Assembly (NCBI GenBank): GCA_030407315.1
Contig: JALQPE010000106.1
Coordinates: 56,264-120,263, forward strand
DNA: 64,000 nucleotides
Direction: 5' to 3'
Source: Asparagopsis taxiformis
Lineage: Eukaryota > Rhodophyta > Florideophyceae > Bonnemaisoniales > Bonnemaisoniaceae
Part shown: positions 11,998 to 23,324 of the stretch, piece after piece
Layout: each line of letters begins with the position of its first letter
Position numbering within the stretch: position 1 is the first letter of the stretch
The notes under the pieces: model-generated
Database searches by the model: none
Told to the model about the DNA's origin: nothing
Seen by the model: only the letters and a program-made list of their open reading frames with translations
Program-made: the position numbers and the translations under genes

Positions 11998-13599
11998 ATG
12001 TCCCTCATCATCCACCTCCTCATCCTCTCCCTTCTCGTCGTTCGACACCCTGCCGCCGCCTTTCCACTCTGCCCGGCCCGTCGCACCTTCTCGGGCGCCT
12101 GTTCAAGCCTCTTTAATCCGTCCTGGGGTGCAATAAACACACCGCATCGTCGTTTAATCGCGTCACCAAGCCCGCTACCAAGCGATCTCCCGTCGCCCCG
12201 TCTCCTCTCCAACATCCTCTGTCGTCACAACAACGTCAAATCAACACGTTATCTCAATGAGCTCACAACCTTTTTCGGCCAATTTGTCGACCATAACATC
12301 GTGCTCACCCCTGCTGACGGCCCATTATTTCCGATTCCCGTACCGCCCTCCGACCCGCTCTTTGCCAATTTCTCCAACGGTCTCCCGTTTCATCGTTCGC
12401 GTCGCGTGCAAGCTTTCACCGACCACGTCTTCTCTGAACGTGGTCCCCCCGATGTCTTTGTGCCTATCAACGTCGTGTCCTCCGTCCTCGACCTCTCCGC
12501 CGTGTACGGCCCGACGATTAGCAGGGTGCGTGCGCTGAGAGGGAACGGCGGAAAATTGAAAACGTCTCACGACGGTCGTTTTCTGCCCTTCAATCATCCG
12601 CATCTAGACAATGAACCGACAACTGGTAATATCTTTTTCGTTGCCGGTGATACCCGTTCCAATGAACATCCAGTGCTCACTGCGTTGCACACCCTATTCG
12701 TTCGTGAACATAATGATCTCGTCGATGAGCTCGCAAGCAAATTTTCAAACTACTCGGACGATTGGTTATTTCAGACGGCGAGGGCCGTTAACATTGCGCA
12801 GTTTCAGAAAATCACTCTAGAACATTTCTATCCCGCCATGACCGGACGCGGACTGCCGCCATCATCGCTGTTCTCAGACAAGTATGTCGATGCCTCTATC
12901 ATCGACGTCTTTGCGACGGCCGCCTTTCGCGTCGGACACACCATGGTGAACGACGTCATATCGCCGCGCGACAAACACGGTCCATTGCCATCAATAAAAA
13001 TGTCCGAGACATTCTTTCAACCGGGCGAACACATGGTGCACACTGATATCGATCGCTTCCTTCGTGGCGCTGCATGGGTTCGCGCGCAACAGGTCGATTT
13101 GGCTGTGGTGGACGCGTTGCGAAACCATTTATTCACCAGCGTTCGCGGCGAAGAAGGCGTCGATTTGGTAGCAATCAACATTCAACGCAGTCGGGACAAC
13201 GGTCTGCCAAGTTATAATGACATTCGAGAGGCGGTTGGTATTCCGCGCGCGTCGTGTTTTGCAAACATCTCGCGGAAAGTCTCGGTGCAAACAGCGCTTA
13301 GCACTGCGTACGGCTCTGTGGATCGTGTCGAAGCGTGGATAGGAATGGTGGCAGAGGATCATGCACCGGGCGCAGCTATGGGGGAGACGTTGATTGCAGT
13401 TTGGGAATTGCAGTTTAGAAAGATTCGTGATGGCGATCGCCTTTATTTTCGAAAGCCTGGCTTGTTTCCAGACGTGGTTACGAATCAAATTGCAAGGGTT
13501 CGAGACTTGTTCTATGACAGTGACACATTGCGAAATATCGTGCTGAGGAATACGGATATTGAAGATGACGAGTTGCCAAGAAGAATGTTCTTCGTGTAG
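11998..13599 (+). CDS. Secreted animal-type haem peroxidase (peroxinectin-like)
   Basis: This intact frame of 533 codons starts at the first ATG. Residues 1-21 form a signal peptide (hydrophobic core ending AAA). The catalytic features of the animal haem peroxidase superfamily are present. The distal motif GQFVDHN is at 94-100 (Asp98 for the haem ester link and Ca site, His99 as distal base). A segment HPVLTALHTLFVREHNDL supplies the conserved Arg and Glu. The proximal His is about residue 314 in AFRVGHTM, and IQRSRDNG lies at about 395-402. The length matches a single catalytic domain with no N-terminal extras. The protein should act outside the cell or in vesicles, oxidising halides or phenolics with H2O2. 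Red algae use such enzymes in oxidative and halogen chemistry, but the substrate cannot be read from sequence. The gene is not interrupted, unlike several neighbours. Confidence 0.93.
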   Translation: MSLIIHLLILSLLVVRHPAAAFPLCPARRTFSGACSSLFNPSWGAINTPHRRLIASPSPLPSDLPSPRLLSNILCRHNNVKSTRYLNELTTFFGQFVDHNIVLTPADGPLFPIPVPPSDPLFANFSNGLPFHRSRRVQAFTDHVFSERGPPDVFVPINVVSSVLDLSAVYGPTISRVRALRGNGGKLKTSHDGRFLPFNHPHLDNEPTTGNIFFVAGDTRSNEHPVLTALHTLFVREHNDLVDELASKFSNYSDDWLFQTARAVNIAQFQKITLEHFYPAMTGRGLPPSSLFSDKYVDASIIDVFATAAFRVGHTMVNDVISPRDKHGPLPSIKMSETFFQPGEHMVHTDIDRFLRGAAWVRAQQVDLAVVDALRNHLFTSVRGEEGVDLVAINIQRSRDNGLPSYNDIREAVGIPRASCFANISRKVSVQTALSTAYGSVDRVEAWIGMVAEDHAPGAAMGETLIAVWELQFRKIRDGDRLYFRKPGLFPDVVTNQIARVRDLFYDSDTLRNIVLRNTDIEDDELPRRMFFV

Positions 13600-14910
13600 A
13601 CGCAGAGATGTATAGTATTGTTAGTTGGTCGTTTGCGAGACTACTAGCTAGGCAGTTTGCAATCATTCATTCTATTATACGCAGGACACATGGATAGCAC
13701 CTGATAAATATACGTCTGCACAGCGATGCTGTTGGTGTTCCACGGCGAAACTGTCGTGTCCGTTGTGGGCGGTTAAAATTTCCGGACGTGTGCAGGTAGT
13801 AACAACATGTAGTGTATATTACCTGTGCAACGCAGACGTGTGAAACACGGTCCAACACACTTGGCGATGGAACGATTATTCGATTCCCAATTGGACAAAT
13901 ATCCAAGTGGTGCTACCAAGTTCCACTCTCAATTCACTCTACTACCGCTCATCCACTCCACCCGATTGTAAGGGCACCCCATCCAACAAATATACAAATA
14001 CGCTTTCTCTATCGGCAATAACGGATAAATACGGTCAAACGGTATGTTGTGGCATCGAACAACTGGTTCCCATTGACAATGAATCGGTGCACACGCAACT
14101 ACTTTGAGTTTTCCGTGACGACATGATGGTACCTTGAGGAGTGAGTGTATCCAATACACTACAGTGCGGAGCCAAATTTACAAGTGTTTTGTAGCGCATG
14201 AATTTTGGCGTTTTAGGAACGTTGCGGCATCGGATGTAGGGAATCGGACAGCGACAAACAGTTACCCTTTAGCGTACCTGCAATATTGATGTACGAGCTT
14301 GTTTCCAACGCGGTCGCAAGCAAAGCAATGAGATATTTTGTGTGGACGGTGGGAATTTGACCACGAGGCATGCGCATGGTCGGGCAAGTGGATGAAAAAA
14401 CACGTCTGGTCACAATATTTCTCAACTCGGATGTTGGATTGCTGCATGGCTGCACTCAATATGACACACACTTCTATGACACTTCGTGTGTGTGGTAGTA
14501 TAGAACAAGAAAACGTTTTGTCGAAAAACTTGTCTCAATCATGAGCTCTTGACAGGCTAGTAAGGGACTGACTGTTTGGTCGACAATTGCTGACATGATA
14601 CAGATGAAAGTTCATTATCACACATGCAAGCTTGTAATGCATCTGCCCATATGTCGCTTGGTTAGCTTTTTACGTTATGGTCCGACGCTTCGAGTTGGTA
14701 TTTTATCTCGAGGCGGAGGTACAGAAACGCAGGACGCTGCAAAGAAAAAATAATCTCCCCGAAACAATGATTGTTCGACCGAATCGATGAGGGGGATGCT
14801 TTCTTTCACTAGAGAATCGTCCAGATTATCAGGCATGAAGTCAGCCAGTGAAATAATTTCAAAATTAAAAATTATTTATTAAAATTCATTGTGCCAAATT
14901 TACCATCCGT
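13600..14910. other. Intergenic region, no gene seen
   Basis: Only short frames without domains occur on either strand. The last 60 bases before the first tRNA gene are very AT-rich (around 14855-14895), a common Pol III gene flank. Confidence 0.5.
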
Positions 14911-14997
14911 GCCTCCCTAGCTCAGTCGGTAGAGCGACAGACTCTTAGCGATCAGAGTGGAATCTGTTGGTCGCGGGTTCGAGCCCCGCGGGAGGTG
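14911..14997 (+). tRNA. tRNA-Lys(CTT) with a 14-nt intron
   Basis: A full cloverleaf can be drawn. The acceptor GCCTCCC pairs with GGGAGGT (G-U at the first pair). The D arm is GCTC/GAGC, the anticodon stem ACAGA/TCTGT and the T arm GCGGG-TTCGAGC-CCCGC. The anticodon loop is CTCTTA plus A, giving anticodon CTT. Fourteen extra bases (14948-14961) sit between positions 37 and 38, where eukaryotic nuclear tRNA introns lie. Box A (TAGCTCAGTCGG) and box B (GGTTCGAGCCC) are intact. A T-run terminator follows at about 15043. Confidence 0.92.
14948..14961 (+). other. tRNA-Lys intron (14 nt)
   Basis: The bases GCGATCAGAGTGGA are the only part of the gene that does not fit the mature cloverleaf. They follow A37. 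The same 14 bases are present in the inverted copy at 15118-15131. Confidence 0.85.
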
Positions 14998-15081
14998 AGC
15001 ATCGTAAAGTGCTTTACAAGAGCTGTTCATTTTGAAACTGTTTTTATAGTATTTTAAAAATAGTCTAGGGTTAAAAACATC

Positions 15082-15168
15082 CACCTCCCGCGGGGCTCGA
15101 ACCCGCGACCAACAGATTCCACTCTGATCGCTAAGAGTCTGTCGCTCTACCGACTGAGCTAGGGAGGC
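15082..15168 (-). tRNA. tRNA-Lys(CTT) with a 14-nt intron, inverted copy
   Basis: This is a base-for-base reverse-complement copy of the tRNA at 14911-14997, intron included, lying tail to tail with it across an 84-bp spacer. Identity stops within a couple of bases of the gene ends on both sides. Its own T-run terminator (GTTTTTAACC in the minus sense) lies at about 15070, inside the spacer, so both genes look independently functional. Confidence 0.92.
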
Positions 15169-15588
15169 ACTGGCGCACTGCGGGGGAGTCAGTTCATTTT
15201 CTAATTTTTTTCCTGGCCACTGAAATCCCGGGTCTTTATTAGCGGATAAAATAAATTTCGCGCTTCGAGGTCTCGTTTCCAATAGAAGCTTGTGTTAGGT
15301 TCGCGGCGTCTGTTCGCTACTTCTGCGTCACACGCGTTCGCTGCGTCTCAACCGCCAGCCGTTTGGCTGTGCTTCTGCTTCGGCGCCGAAGCATTTCTAT
15401 TGTATACAATTAATCTAGTCCGTTCCCCATCGTCATCTAGCCAGCCTCCTGTGTGTTTCCGTTGCGATGGCACCAGAGTTTCAAGTATCATCGCATTACG
15501 AACAAACTGGATTCCGAAAATTGTTCAACATCACTCAAGTCATCTTATTGCATGTCATGCGACACAACTACCCATTTCCACACAAGCG
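15169..15588. other. Intergenic region, no gene seen
   Basis: This is the gap between the inverted tRNA-Lys copy and the 3' end of the membrane-protein gene. A plus-strand frame (15292-15849) runs antisense into that gene and has no domain, so it is taken as a shadow. Confidence 0.4.
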
Positions 15589-16533
15589 TCAATTGAAACA
15601 AACTTTCCTCACCAACAAGTCCTGGTCAGCCGTATCCCATTGCACATAAGCGCCATAAGTGTCTTCAACCACGGAAAATCTTTCACCGAGAATAGCCAAA
15701 ACCGCCGTTGTAGTCTCGGGCGCATGCCACTTTCGTCCGTTCTGATATGTGCGAGCATAACAACCTCTTTTCAAGCCTCTAATGGGCTCGTCCGCCATGA
15801 CGATGTACAGCGCCACAAGCGCATTCCGTTCGTCCTTACTAAGCGTTGAAAGCGGTCCCGCACAAATCCCATGCAGTGTTCCGAACCATGTGCCGCGACT
15901 AGTGATCTGCAGAAAGCCGGCGAAAAGTAGGATATAATTTGTCAACCATTCAGCAAGTGCCTTCCCAACTTGATGATCCTAGTCAACCCATCTTCAAGCA
16001 CTTCCAGCGCTGCAAATCGTGCCGCCCACATGATACCAGTTGCAATTGTGACGTTCATGAAGACGATCAACCATTGTGACGTCTCCACAAATCCAACTTT
16101 GGGTAGTACAGCAATGTGTTCCTCGACGATCTGCGCTATTGCTCGTCGCTCGTCATCTGAGAGCGGCTTGTACGCACTCCACGGTACTACTTCACCGGGT
16201 GCGAGTCGAATAGCTGTGTCGATCTTGCTCAACACACTGTGCATTCCACGCGCAAACTTGGGTCGAAACGGCCATCGGATGACGCTCAATGCCCAGTGTG
16301 CTGCCTTTCCTTTTGCGATTCTAGCGCGATGCAACCGGCGTAACGAGATGATCGGTGTGATAAACGACACGTAGAACCATGCAACTCCAGCAGTGACGTA
16401 AGTTAGATTGGCGTTCACATTTGCCTCCTGCAGTTGTTTGATGGATAGAATACGTTCTGAACGCCCAGACAAATGGTGGTAAGATTACCAACGAGAGGAT
16501 CAAGAAGAGGATATTGCGATGGTTGGGTTCCAT
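15589..16533 (-). CDS. Unknown membrane protein, frameshifted
   Basis: Three minus-strand frames fit end to end. The ATG at 16533 begins a segment with a strongly hydrophobic stretch ILFLILSLVILPPFVWAF (signal anchor). The frame changes near 16440 and continues through 16400-15942, with further hydrophobic helices (VTAGVAWFYVSFI; LIVFMNVTIATGIMWAA). It changes again near 15955 and ends at 15589. At the second join both frames share a short overlap, and a one-base loss explains it. The total is about 310 residues. Neither the soluble loop (DDERRAIAQIVEEHI) nor the C-terminal part matches a family I know, so no function is given. The same kind of single-base breaks affects the neighbouring genes. 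Confidence 0.6.
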
Positions 16534-16578
16534 TGTAATTTCATAACGTGCTCGATGTGACGGCGAGTTGAGGCTCAC

Positions 16579-17314
16579 TTGGTGAGCATGCCTCTACTAA
16601 ATATGGACTGCTCAGGTGAGGTCAAGGCGTGTGATCCAAGCGACTGGGAATTGTGCTGCTATCTGTATACAGTTGAGTGGAATATTATGGTGAGGTATGT
16701 TTAGAAGAGGCGGCCTTATTACAGTACGGTACAAATGTATCTAATTGGTGCGGCACTGTATGTTTCTTGCGTCACAATTGTTTTGATTTGTCGTCTAGTT
16801 CCTCCTTCCGACTCCGTCTAAGGTACCCCACGGCAACAAGGGCGCATTGCTTGCACTGCGCAGCATTTTTTGGACTTGTGTCGAAATTTTATTGGACTGT
16901 TTCGCCGATCCAACGATGATGCAGCAACCATTTACACCCATGGGATTAACAACATCCTCACAGACGGGATGCACAAGACGTTACCCTGCAGCAGCAATGA
17001 CCTTTTCACATTAGCCAACAAAACAGAAACACCAACGGTAAAAGAATCGCACAAGGTTTTTTCACGACGTCTAATTACTTCCTGGGTGTATCATCAAAAC
17101 ACATCAAACCTCTGAATTTTCCACTACATACACTGCACCATTCCCTTTACTCGACCAGTACAGCTCACCCCCGCTACCCCTCCCCAAACGAATATCAGCT
17201 CTTCTGGTTCCCTCACCGCCCATTGCACTTCTCACCACACCCCCAGCGAATCAAACATTTTCTCTCCACCGTTTTCAACCAGAACGATTTTCGCCTCAAA
17301 CGTTGTCGCCTGTG
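16579..17314. other. Intergenic region, no gene seen
   Basis: Short frames only (up to 81 codons), without domains. The distal 150 bases are C-rich on the plus strand. No tRNA, terminal repeat or palindrome was noticed. Confidence 0.45.
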
Positions 17315-18487
17315 TCAGACTGGTCGGGGCCCCCTGGTCGTTGCACGTCGCAACTCCCTCAGTTCGCTGTAAAACAACCGACCACTGAGCGGAAAATCAG
17401 AGTAGAAATATTTTCCTGAAAGAGGAGAAACCATTTTGTACTGGACATCCACCAGCAATTGCCTGACCAACAAAGCCGGCTCCGCGAGGTCCATCGTGGC
17501 CAACTTGAGCGGCGGGATACGTGAACCCATTCGAAACGTCATTCGCTGGAAGCGGACTGATGCCGGTTAGAATGCCTCCTGTTTCCAGATGCACGAATGT
17601 CCCTTCACGTGATGGCCACCCATAGTTTCCTCCTCTACTTACTAGATTCACTTCTTCAACATTGTCATCACCAGAGTCGGCGACAAAAAGCTCCCAGATG
17701 CACTGAAACAGATGTGGTGTGGATTGCGGAAACCAAAAGCCCACACTTCGTTTAGGATATTTGGATTGTTGATGAACGGGTTGGAGTTAGGCACCGTGTA
17801 GGGACGATTTCCATTTCGAAGTGGATTGATTCTGAGGATCGTTCCCAATGCACTGTTCGCTCCAGTTGATGTAAGGTCCTCAGGAACTCCGTGAGCAATG
17901 AACAAAAGGTTTCCCATGAAAGCAATTTGTTTGATCGTATTATCGTAAATCGGTGTTCCAATACGCACAACTTGTCTGTAGCTGTTTAGCTGCGGTCTCA
18001 TTGTAGATAAATTTACTCTCCACTCCGCAACAACTCCATCGGCTTCAATCGGGGAGGGGACATCGGAAAGGTATTCCAAATTTGCGGTGTTGTCAGGTCT
18101 CTGTTCCATGAATGACGTGTAGAACAAACCGTTACTCTGGAATGAAGGATGAAAAGCAATACCACGAAGTCCTCCATGGATTGAGTTGGAATTATCGACA
18201 TTTCGGCCTATAGAAGTGCTGACACCTGCACGTACATCAAACCAAAATTGAACATTACCAGATGCACTAACACGAAAAATTCTTGAAGAAATGTTATCGC
18301 ATATGTACAGGAAACCTCCTTCGGAGACAATCGAGTTGATGGAGGCGGGCTTGCCTTGAAAATTGGGAAGTTGGGCGTAGAGACGAGTGCGTACTCTCAG
18401 TTGACTCGTCACAATCGGTTCGTCGACGGGGTTGGCACCGTAAAAGCAATGTCCTAGAAGTAGGCAGAGAAGAAGGAATAGCTTCAT
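17315..18487 (-). CDS. Secreted HHIP / glucose-sorbosone dehydrogenase-like beta-propeller, frameshifted
   Basis: The ATG at 18487 begins a clear signal peptide (MKLFLLLCLLLGHCFYGA). The propeller follows, with family hallmarks GGLRGIAFHPSF, GTILRINP and WAFGFRNPHHICF. The frame then breaks in a GGG run near 17693, and the reading continues in another frame with LFVADSGDDNVEEVNLV and GGNYGWP. A second shift near 17430 returns to the original frame for LSGKYFYSDF and LSGRLF, and the protein ends at 17315. Two compensating one-base shifts in a gene whose motifs all remain suggest sequence error or very recent decay. Soluble relatives bind PQQ and oxidise aldoses; HHIP-like members lack proven activity. 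I infer a secreted sugar-oxidising or carbohydrate-binding protein. Confidence 0.8.
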
Positions 18488-19407
18488 GTCGGAATTCTCA
18501 ATAGAGTTTCGAAAGGTGATGGCACTGGTAATTCAGACATGTTCTACTGGAGTTTAACCTCGTGCACAAATAGCAAACCAGCAAGCACTGCTTAACCAAT
18601 AGGGTCGAAAGCTTGTAGTCGCGGGGGGGGGGCAAAATGGGAAATGTATGATGGAAAAGCATTTTGGAAAGAAGAACATCCGGTTGCTGTTGTAATGAAC
18701 TGGATAGGTATATTACTGAGAGCGTCGGTAAATCGGTGTGGGAAGAGCAGATGTATGTGATGCATTCCTCTTTCGATTGGCCATCGAAGCAACTAGAGAG
18801 GATCAATCTGAGAAGAATATATGAAATGCTGGCCATAGTCATCATATATTTAGGGATATATGGAAGAGTTATTCTTGATACGCTGAAAGATGAAGGTGTC
18901 TGGAAGCACAGAGATATGGGTAGGGGTAATAAGAAACGGCTATTGGGCATGGTATTGCGTGCAAGGCTTGTTGAAGCATTGATGTAGAGAAAAGCTAAAC
19001 ACTCGAGACTCTTGAAGAATTGGGGTGTCGTGATGCTTAAAACAGGCTTCTATGCATACTGGTTGATTTGCACAAGAAAAATTCGTTGGTGATGATATGG
19101 ATGGCATGGCTTGTTCCTCAACTGAATATTTTTAGTGGGCTTCTCGCACTTCTAGCACGAGATCTCGTCAGATTGTGGAAGACATGTTATGTTGGTCGCA
19201 AAAAAAATATTCTGCCGAGTAGCAATTTAACTGCGTCATTAAGATGGCAAGTCAATGATGAGATTGTTTATAATGGTTAGTGGTCGTCGACGAGAAGCTC
19301 ATGCAATTAAGAAATGATGCATAAAATTTCCTTGCAAAAAATCAAATTGATAATTGCACTGCTGCTGAACAGGTGGGTCAGTTCTTCATCGAACGAACTG
19401 TAAGTCT
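18488..19407. other. Intergenic region, no gene seen
   Basis: A frame of 107 codons (18664-18987, +) has no domain and a poor initiation context. A G-run of nine or ten bases lies at about 18625-18634. The rest is AT-rich with short frames only. Confidence 0.45.
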
Positions 19408-20750
19408 CTAAAATGTGTCACACACTACGTTGCTTCCTCCAGGTAGGTAAACCTCAACGGAGGTCAGACGCGGCCCACCACCACGTCTGCCAACGCCAGC
19501 CGCAATGAAAATCTGTCCACACGAGCAGTCTGACACCGCCAACCCAGTTCCATGCCTTCCCTGATTGAGCGAATCCACACTGGTCCAACTCACACCATCG
19601 AACACATCAACATTATCATGCGCGGGTCTCATTCCTGATTCACCGCCTGCAATCATCAAATGACCATCACAAGTTGTTTCCGTCGCAGCACCGGCACGTC
19701 CAGCAGGCAGTTCGGCGTTCATGTTGATCCAAGTATTGGTTGCAAATTCGTAACAATACGTACTTAGAATCGTCTGTTCAAAAAACTGAGACGAGCCACC
19801 ATCCCTTCCACCAGCCACGCAAAACTTATCGCCGTTCACCACAGCGCCGCCGACGTGATCGCGTGGCTCAGGAAGATCCGGCAGTGACTCGGTACTCCAC
19901 TCACCGGTAAATATATCGAACACATCCAAATAACCGAGTGTGGTAGCATGGTCACCATGGCCGCCACGGTTACCACCAGCGGTCCAGATTTTGTTATCGA
20001 AGATCACAGAGGCACTACCACCGCGTCTTCTCGGCTCTGGCAATCCTGGTAGTGTTCCCCATGAATCGTTCATAGTATCATACACGATGACTGATTCATG
20101 GTTTTCCTCGAATGGGAAATCACCAAACCAACCATTGACCATATACACATTGTCACCGAAGGCCACGCATTGAATATGATGCACCTCTAGTGGCGGCACA
20201 CGTCCACGCGTCCATGTACGTGTACGCGGATCATAGATGGACGGACGGGGACGACCACGGCCGCCTAGCAGATAACCGCGTCCATTCACCATGAGGAAGC
20301 ATCCTTCCTCCCGCGAGACAGGACTGCCAGAGATGTCAGTGACAGTACTCCAGATCGAACCGGGAACAAACACAGACACGGTCCTGGGCGTTGCTTCGAG
20401 TGGCGTTGGTGCGACTGGCGTCGGCGGGACTGGCGTCGGCGGGACTGGTGTCGGTACCGATTGGGTAGTTGGTGGTGGTGTAGTTGGCGGCGGAATCAAA
20501 CAGGGCGGTCCGGAATCAGCACAGGATATGGCACGAATGCGTGCACGTCTTCTGCAGCATTCGGCATTAGGTCCGAGATCTCTGCAGCCGGGGCCGCCGC
20601 ATCGCTCGCATCGAGCGGGACAGCAGACATTTTGCGATATTATGCCGGTTTCACATGTAGGGTCGGGCGATGTTGGGCGTGTGTGCGATGCAAGGAGACG
20701 GAGAGGAGGACGAGGTATAGACAGAAATTGATGAGGATGTGGCGGTTCAT
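19408..20750 (-). CDS. Secreted Cys-rich kelch-repeat protein, frameshifted near the N-terminus
   Basis: The ATG at 20750 opens a short frame with a good signal peptide (MNRHILINFCLYLVLLSVSL). After about 30 codons a one-base shift near 20670 leads into the long frame that runs to 19408. That frame holds a Cys-rich module with motifs such as VCCPARCERCGGPGC and ten Cys in about 55 residues. A linker of PTPVPP repeats follows, then five to six kelch repeats with double-Gly turns (VNGRGYLLGGRG, TAGGNRGG, VAGGRDGG, IAGGESG, AAGVGRRGG). This should be an extracellular or cell-surface beta-propeller. The Cys module may bind cell-wall material, but I do not recognise its family. Other possible starts lie further upstream in the long frame but give no signal peptide. 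Confidence 0.8.
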
Positions 20751-21121
20751 GTTGGGGAAGATGAGTGCGCACTGGATTGGCGAGCGTCGGGAGCAAGCGC
20801 AAGCTTATGAATTGATGGCGTTTATGTGGCATGGGTGGCATTGTAAAGGAAGCCGCGTCATGGTGGGTTGGGATGAGTTGAAGGAGGGCCCATCGATGTG
20901 TGCGTGGTATAATTGGCACTAGTGTTGATTAGGGTCCAAGTTGCAGTAATAAGGACTTACATATATCTGTCGTTTACTGCCATGGTTTCTCTCTTTACAG
21001 TTGCACGCAATAATTGTTGACGTTAGACACTCCCGCGGGTAATACACCCACAGCCCTGCGGGGGACACAAAGTTAAGCATTGAAATAATGCACCAGCTTT
21101 GATTGAGTCGAAATCGGACAA
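20751..21121. other. Intergenic region before tRNA-Gly
   Basis: No gene is seen. A GC-rich imperfect palindrome (CCCGCGGG and CCCTGCGGGGG) lies at about 21032-21065. Confidence 0.4.
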
Positions 21122-21193
21122 GCACCAGTGGTCCAGTGGTTAAGATCTCCGCCTCCCACGCGGAGGACCCGGATTCGATTTCCGGCTGGTGTA
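21122..21193 (+). tRNA. tRNA-Gly(CCC)
   Basis: The cloverleaf is complete without an intron. The acceptor GCACCAG pairs with CTGGTGT. The D arm begins GTCC-AGTGG, the anticodon stem is TCCGC/GCGGA around the loop CTCCCAC (anticodon CCC), and the T loop is ATTCGAT. The discriminator is A. A CT-rich stretch with a T-run (ACTTTTTGC) follows within 15 bases and can act as Pol III terminator. Confidence 0.9.
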
Positions 21194-21419
21194 AGAATAC
21201 TTTTTGCACTGACGTACCTGAGCTTTGGGCCAAATGAAATCGTCGTTGTGTTGAAACCGCCGCAATTCAGTGCATTACTGTACACGTGTCACCAATTCTA
21301 CGTAGCAAATCGCATCCAACCCTTTGGACTATGTGTGTCAGGCTGAGATGATTCGTCTGTGGACACGGAACGCTACTTGTCACGTCATAGACCATTCCCG
21401 TCCAATCGTAGCTGTCAGC

Positions 21420-22050
21420 ATAATTAAAGCCGACGCCCGCATCCAGCTTTCTTGCAGCCCGTGGGGAGAGCGTTTGATCAAGGTACAAAGTTGTCAACAA
21501 CAACATTCGACATTGGCGCTTCACGCACCACTCAATTATATGACAGTGCTCTGCGCGAGGCAAATAATTACACCACAATCCAAGGCCTTGCCGTTTGGCT
21601 GACCGGCAATGGATCACAAGTGGAGCCCGATGCGATACGCGCACCGAAGCCGATTTGTGTCGGGCATTTGATGCAGACAGTGGTTGTGACGCAATGTATA
21701 ACCTCTCTTTTCTGCCCCTCGATGGCCCATCCGGTATTGAAGGTGATTCTGTACAAGCTGTCAAACCCTATGCAACAGCCGTTTCTGAGCGTAATGATTG
21801 TGCTCCAACCTTCAATCTCGCGTCTCTGTTCTGTGACGCGGCGTCAGACATTCCTGGTGACGCCGTTCGTGCTGTGCAGTGGTACAGAGGAAGTATTGAG
21901 AAATATGGTGATTTGCGGTCTGTGATCGGGCGTGCAAACGTTTCGGGGGCGGCCAAGGAAGATTTAGATGCCGCTGAGGAGTTGTATCAGGCAATTATCA
22001 ACAAGATAACTGGTCGTGACACCATGACACATTCGCTGATCTGTAGCTGA
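21420..22050 (+). pseudogene. Decayed Sel1-like repeat gene
   Basis: Sel1-type repeats are spread over at least two plus-strand frames. One frame (near 21590) has GNGSQVEPDAIRA. Another (21595-22050) has a repeat around MYNLSFLPLDG...DSVQAVKPYATA, then NLASLFCDAASDIPGDAVRAVQWY and a terminal half repeat with DLDAAEELYQAI. No start codon or signal lies upstream in a consistent frame, and stops separate the pieces. Intact Sel1 proteins are adaptor or ER-quality-control solenoids. This copy is a fragment, and no function is inferred. Confidence 0.55.
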
Positions 22051-23052
22051 AAAGTAGAGATGGCGCGGAAGCCCTTTGGGAGTGCGCGCAGCGATAATGA
22101 GCGCGATGCGAGGAAACCAGGATTAAGAAAGAGCGTGAGCTTGTCGCGATCTGTTTGAAAAAGCGTCGGAACAAGCTGCGATGACTGGGAGCTTAAAGAC
22201 CAGAAGATAAGTGCATGGTCAGAAGATGCCAGTTTTGCGAAATTGAGTGATCATCGTTGTTCTGCATTCATGGTGACAGAAGATAGTGTACGAAAAAAGA
22301 TGATGACTGCACCAACTTTTCGGGATGTAATGGCTGGACAACTGCACAAGCGTGATACCGAAATCATGCGACTGCAATTGTGAATGCTTGCAACGCAAGT
22401 TGTTTGTGTCAAATTGGATTACGCGTTGATTCATCGCCTCGCAATAGCTCACCCGCCGTCAAGGCATGGCGAGACCTACCATTCATGGTCGATATGCACG
22501 GACGGTGTGGAATCTGAAGATTAGACTCCAAACTGCCATGGCTCACATAGACATCAGAGCACAACTCGCGGATGTTTAACTGGGAGTCGAGCGCCTACTG
22601 ATGTGACGGACCCGGCTGGGGCTATAATGGGAACGTGTCCGAACAATTTGCTAATTGTAAAATGTGGAAATTAATGCTAATTACTTTGCCAAATTCCATA
22701 TCCTGCATACGTGCTATCGCTCGCGGTGCTGGAATACTACTGAACTGATTAACAGTTCTGAACTGTTCACTGTAATCAAATCGTAAGCCGCCATTATGTC
22801 CGTGAGTCCTCAGATCGGTATGTTCCATTCCATGTAACATTTTGATGTGGAGTGCTGTTCCGCATTTATCCATCTCCAGAGACGCACCTCTCACGGGTGA
22901 CATCAGCATTTTCTCCATCTCCATTGTTTCTGTACCTTGTTGGGAAAACAATCATACACTTCTCAGACAACTGTGTTTCCACATTGCCCACCCCCGCTCT
23001 ACAAAGATAACCAATACATGCTTCTTCTCAGCATGTTTTACGCCAGCGTCCC
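22051..23052. other. Intergenic region, host flank of the Copia-1 insertion
   Basis: No supported gene. Frames of 60-109 codons lack domains. The sequence just before the insertion duplication (to 23057) continues after the element at 27837, which shows this was ordinary host DNA before Copia-1 arrived. Confidence 0.5.
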
Positions 23053-23057
23053 GAAAC

Positions 23058-23324
23058 TGTTGGATATAATACTAGCTACAAGCAGGATTTCAAGCTTGAT
23101 GATTAGACTGCGGCTTGCAGAACATTATCTTGCCAAAATTGGCTTGTAATTCTGCAACTGGTGGTTGACACAGCATCGTAACGGATGGCTCTGTATTTGT
23201 GGCTCCTAATGTGCCTGTGCTATCACCGCCATTCCTTGTGATTAGCACAGAAACCATGACTACAAATAGATGAATAGATATCCTCAGTAGAGAGAAAAGA
23301 GCATCGAGAAATAAAGATTCATCA
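23058..23324 (+). repeat. 5' LTR of Copia-1
   Basis: Begins TGTTGGATATAATAC and ends with AATAAAGATTCATCA, so it has TG...CA ends and a polyadenylation-type AATAAA near its 3' end. It matches the 3' LTR over its full length by eye. Confidence 0.95.
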
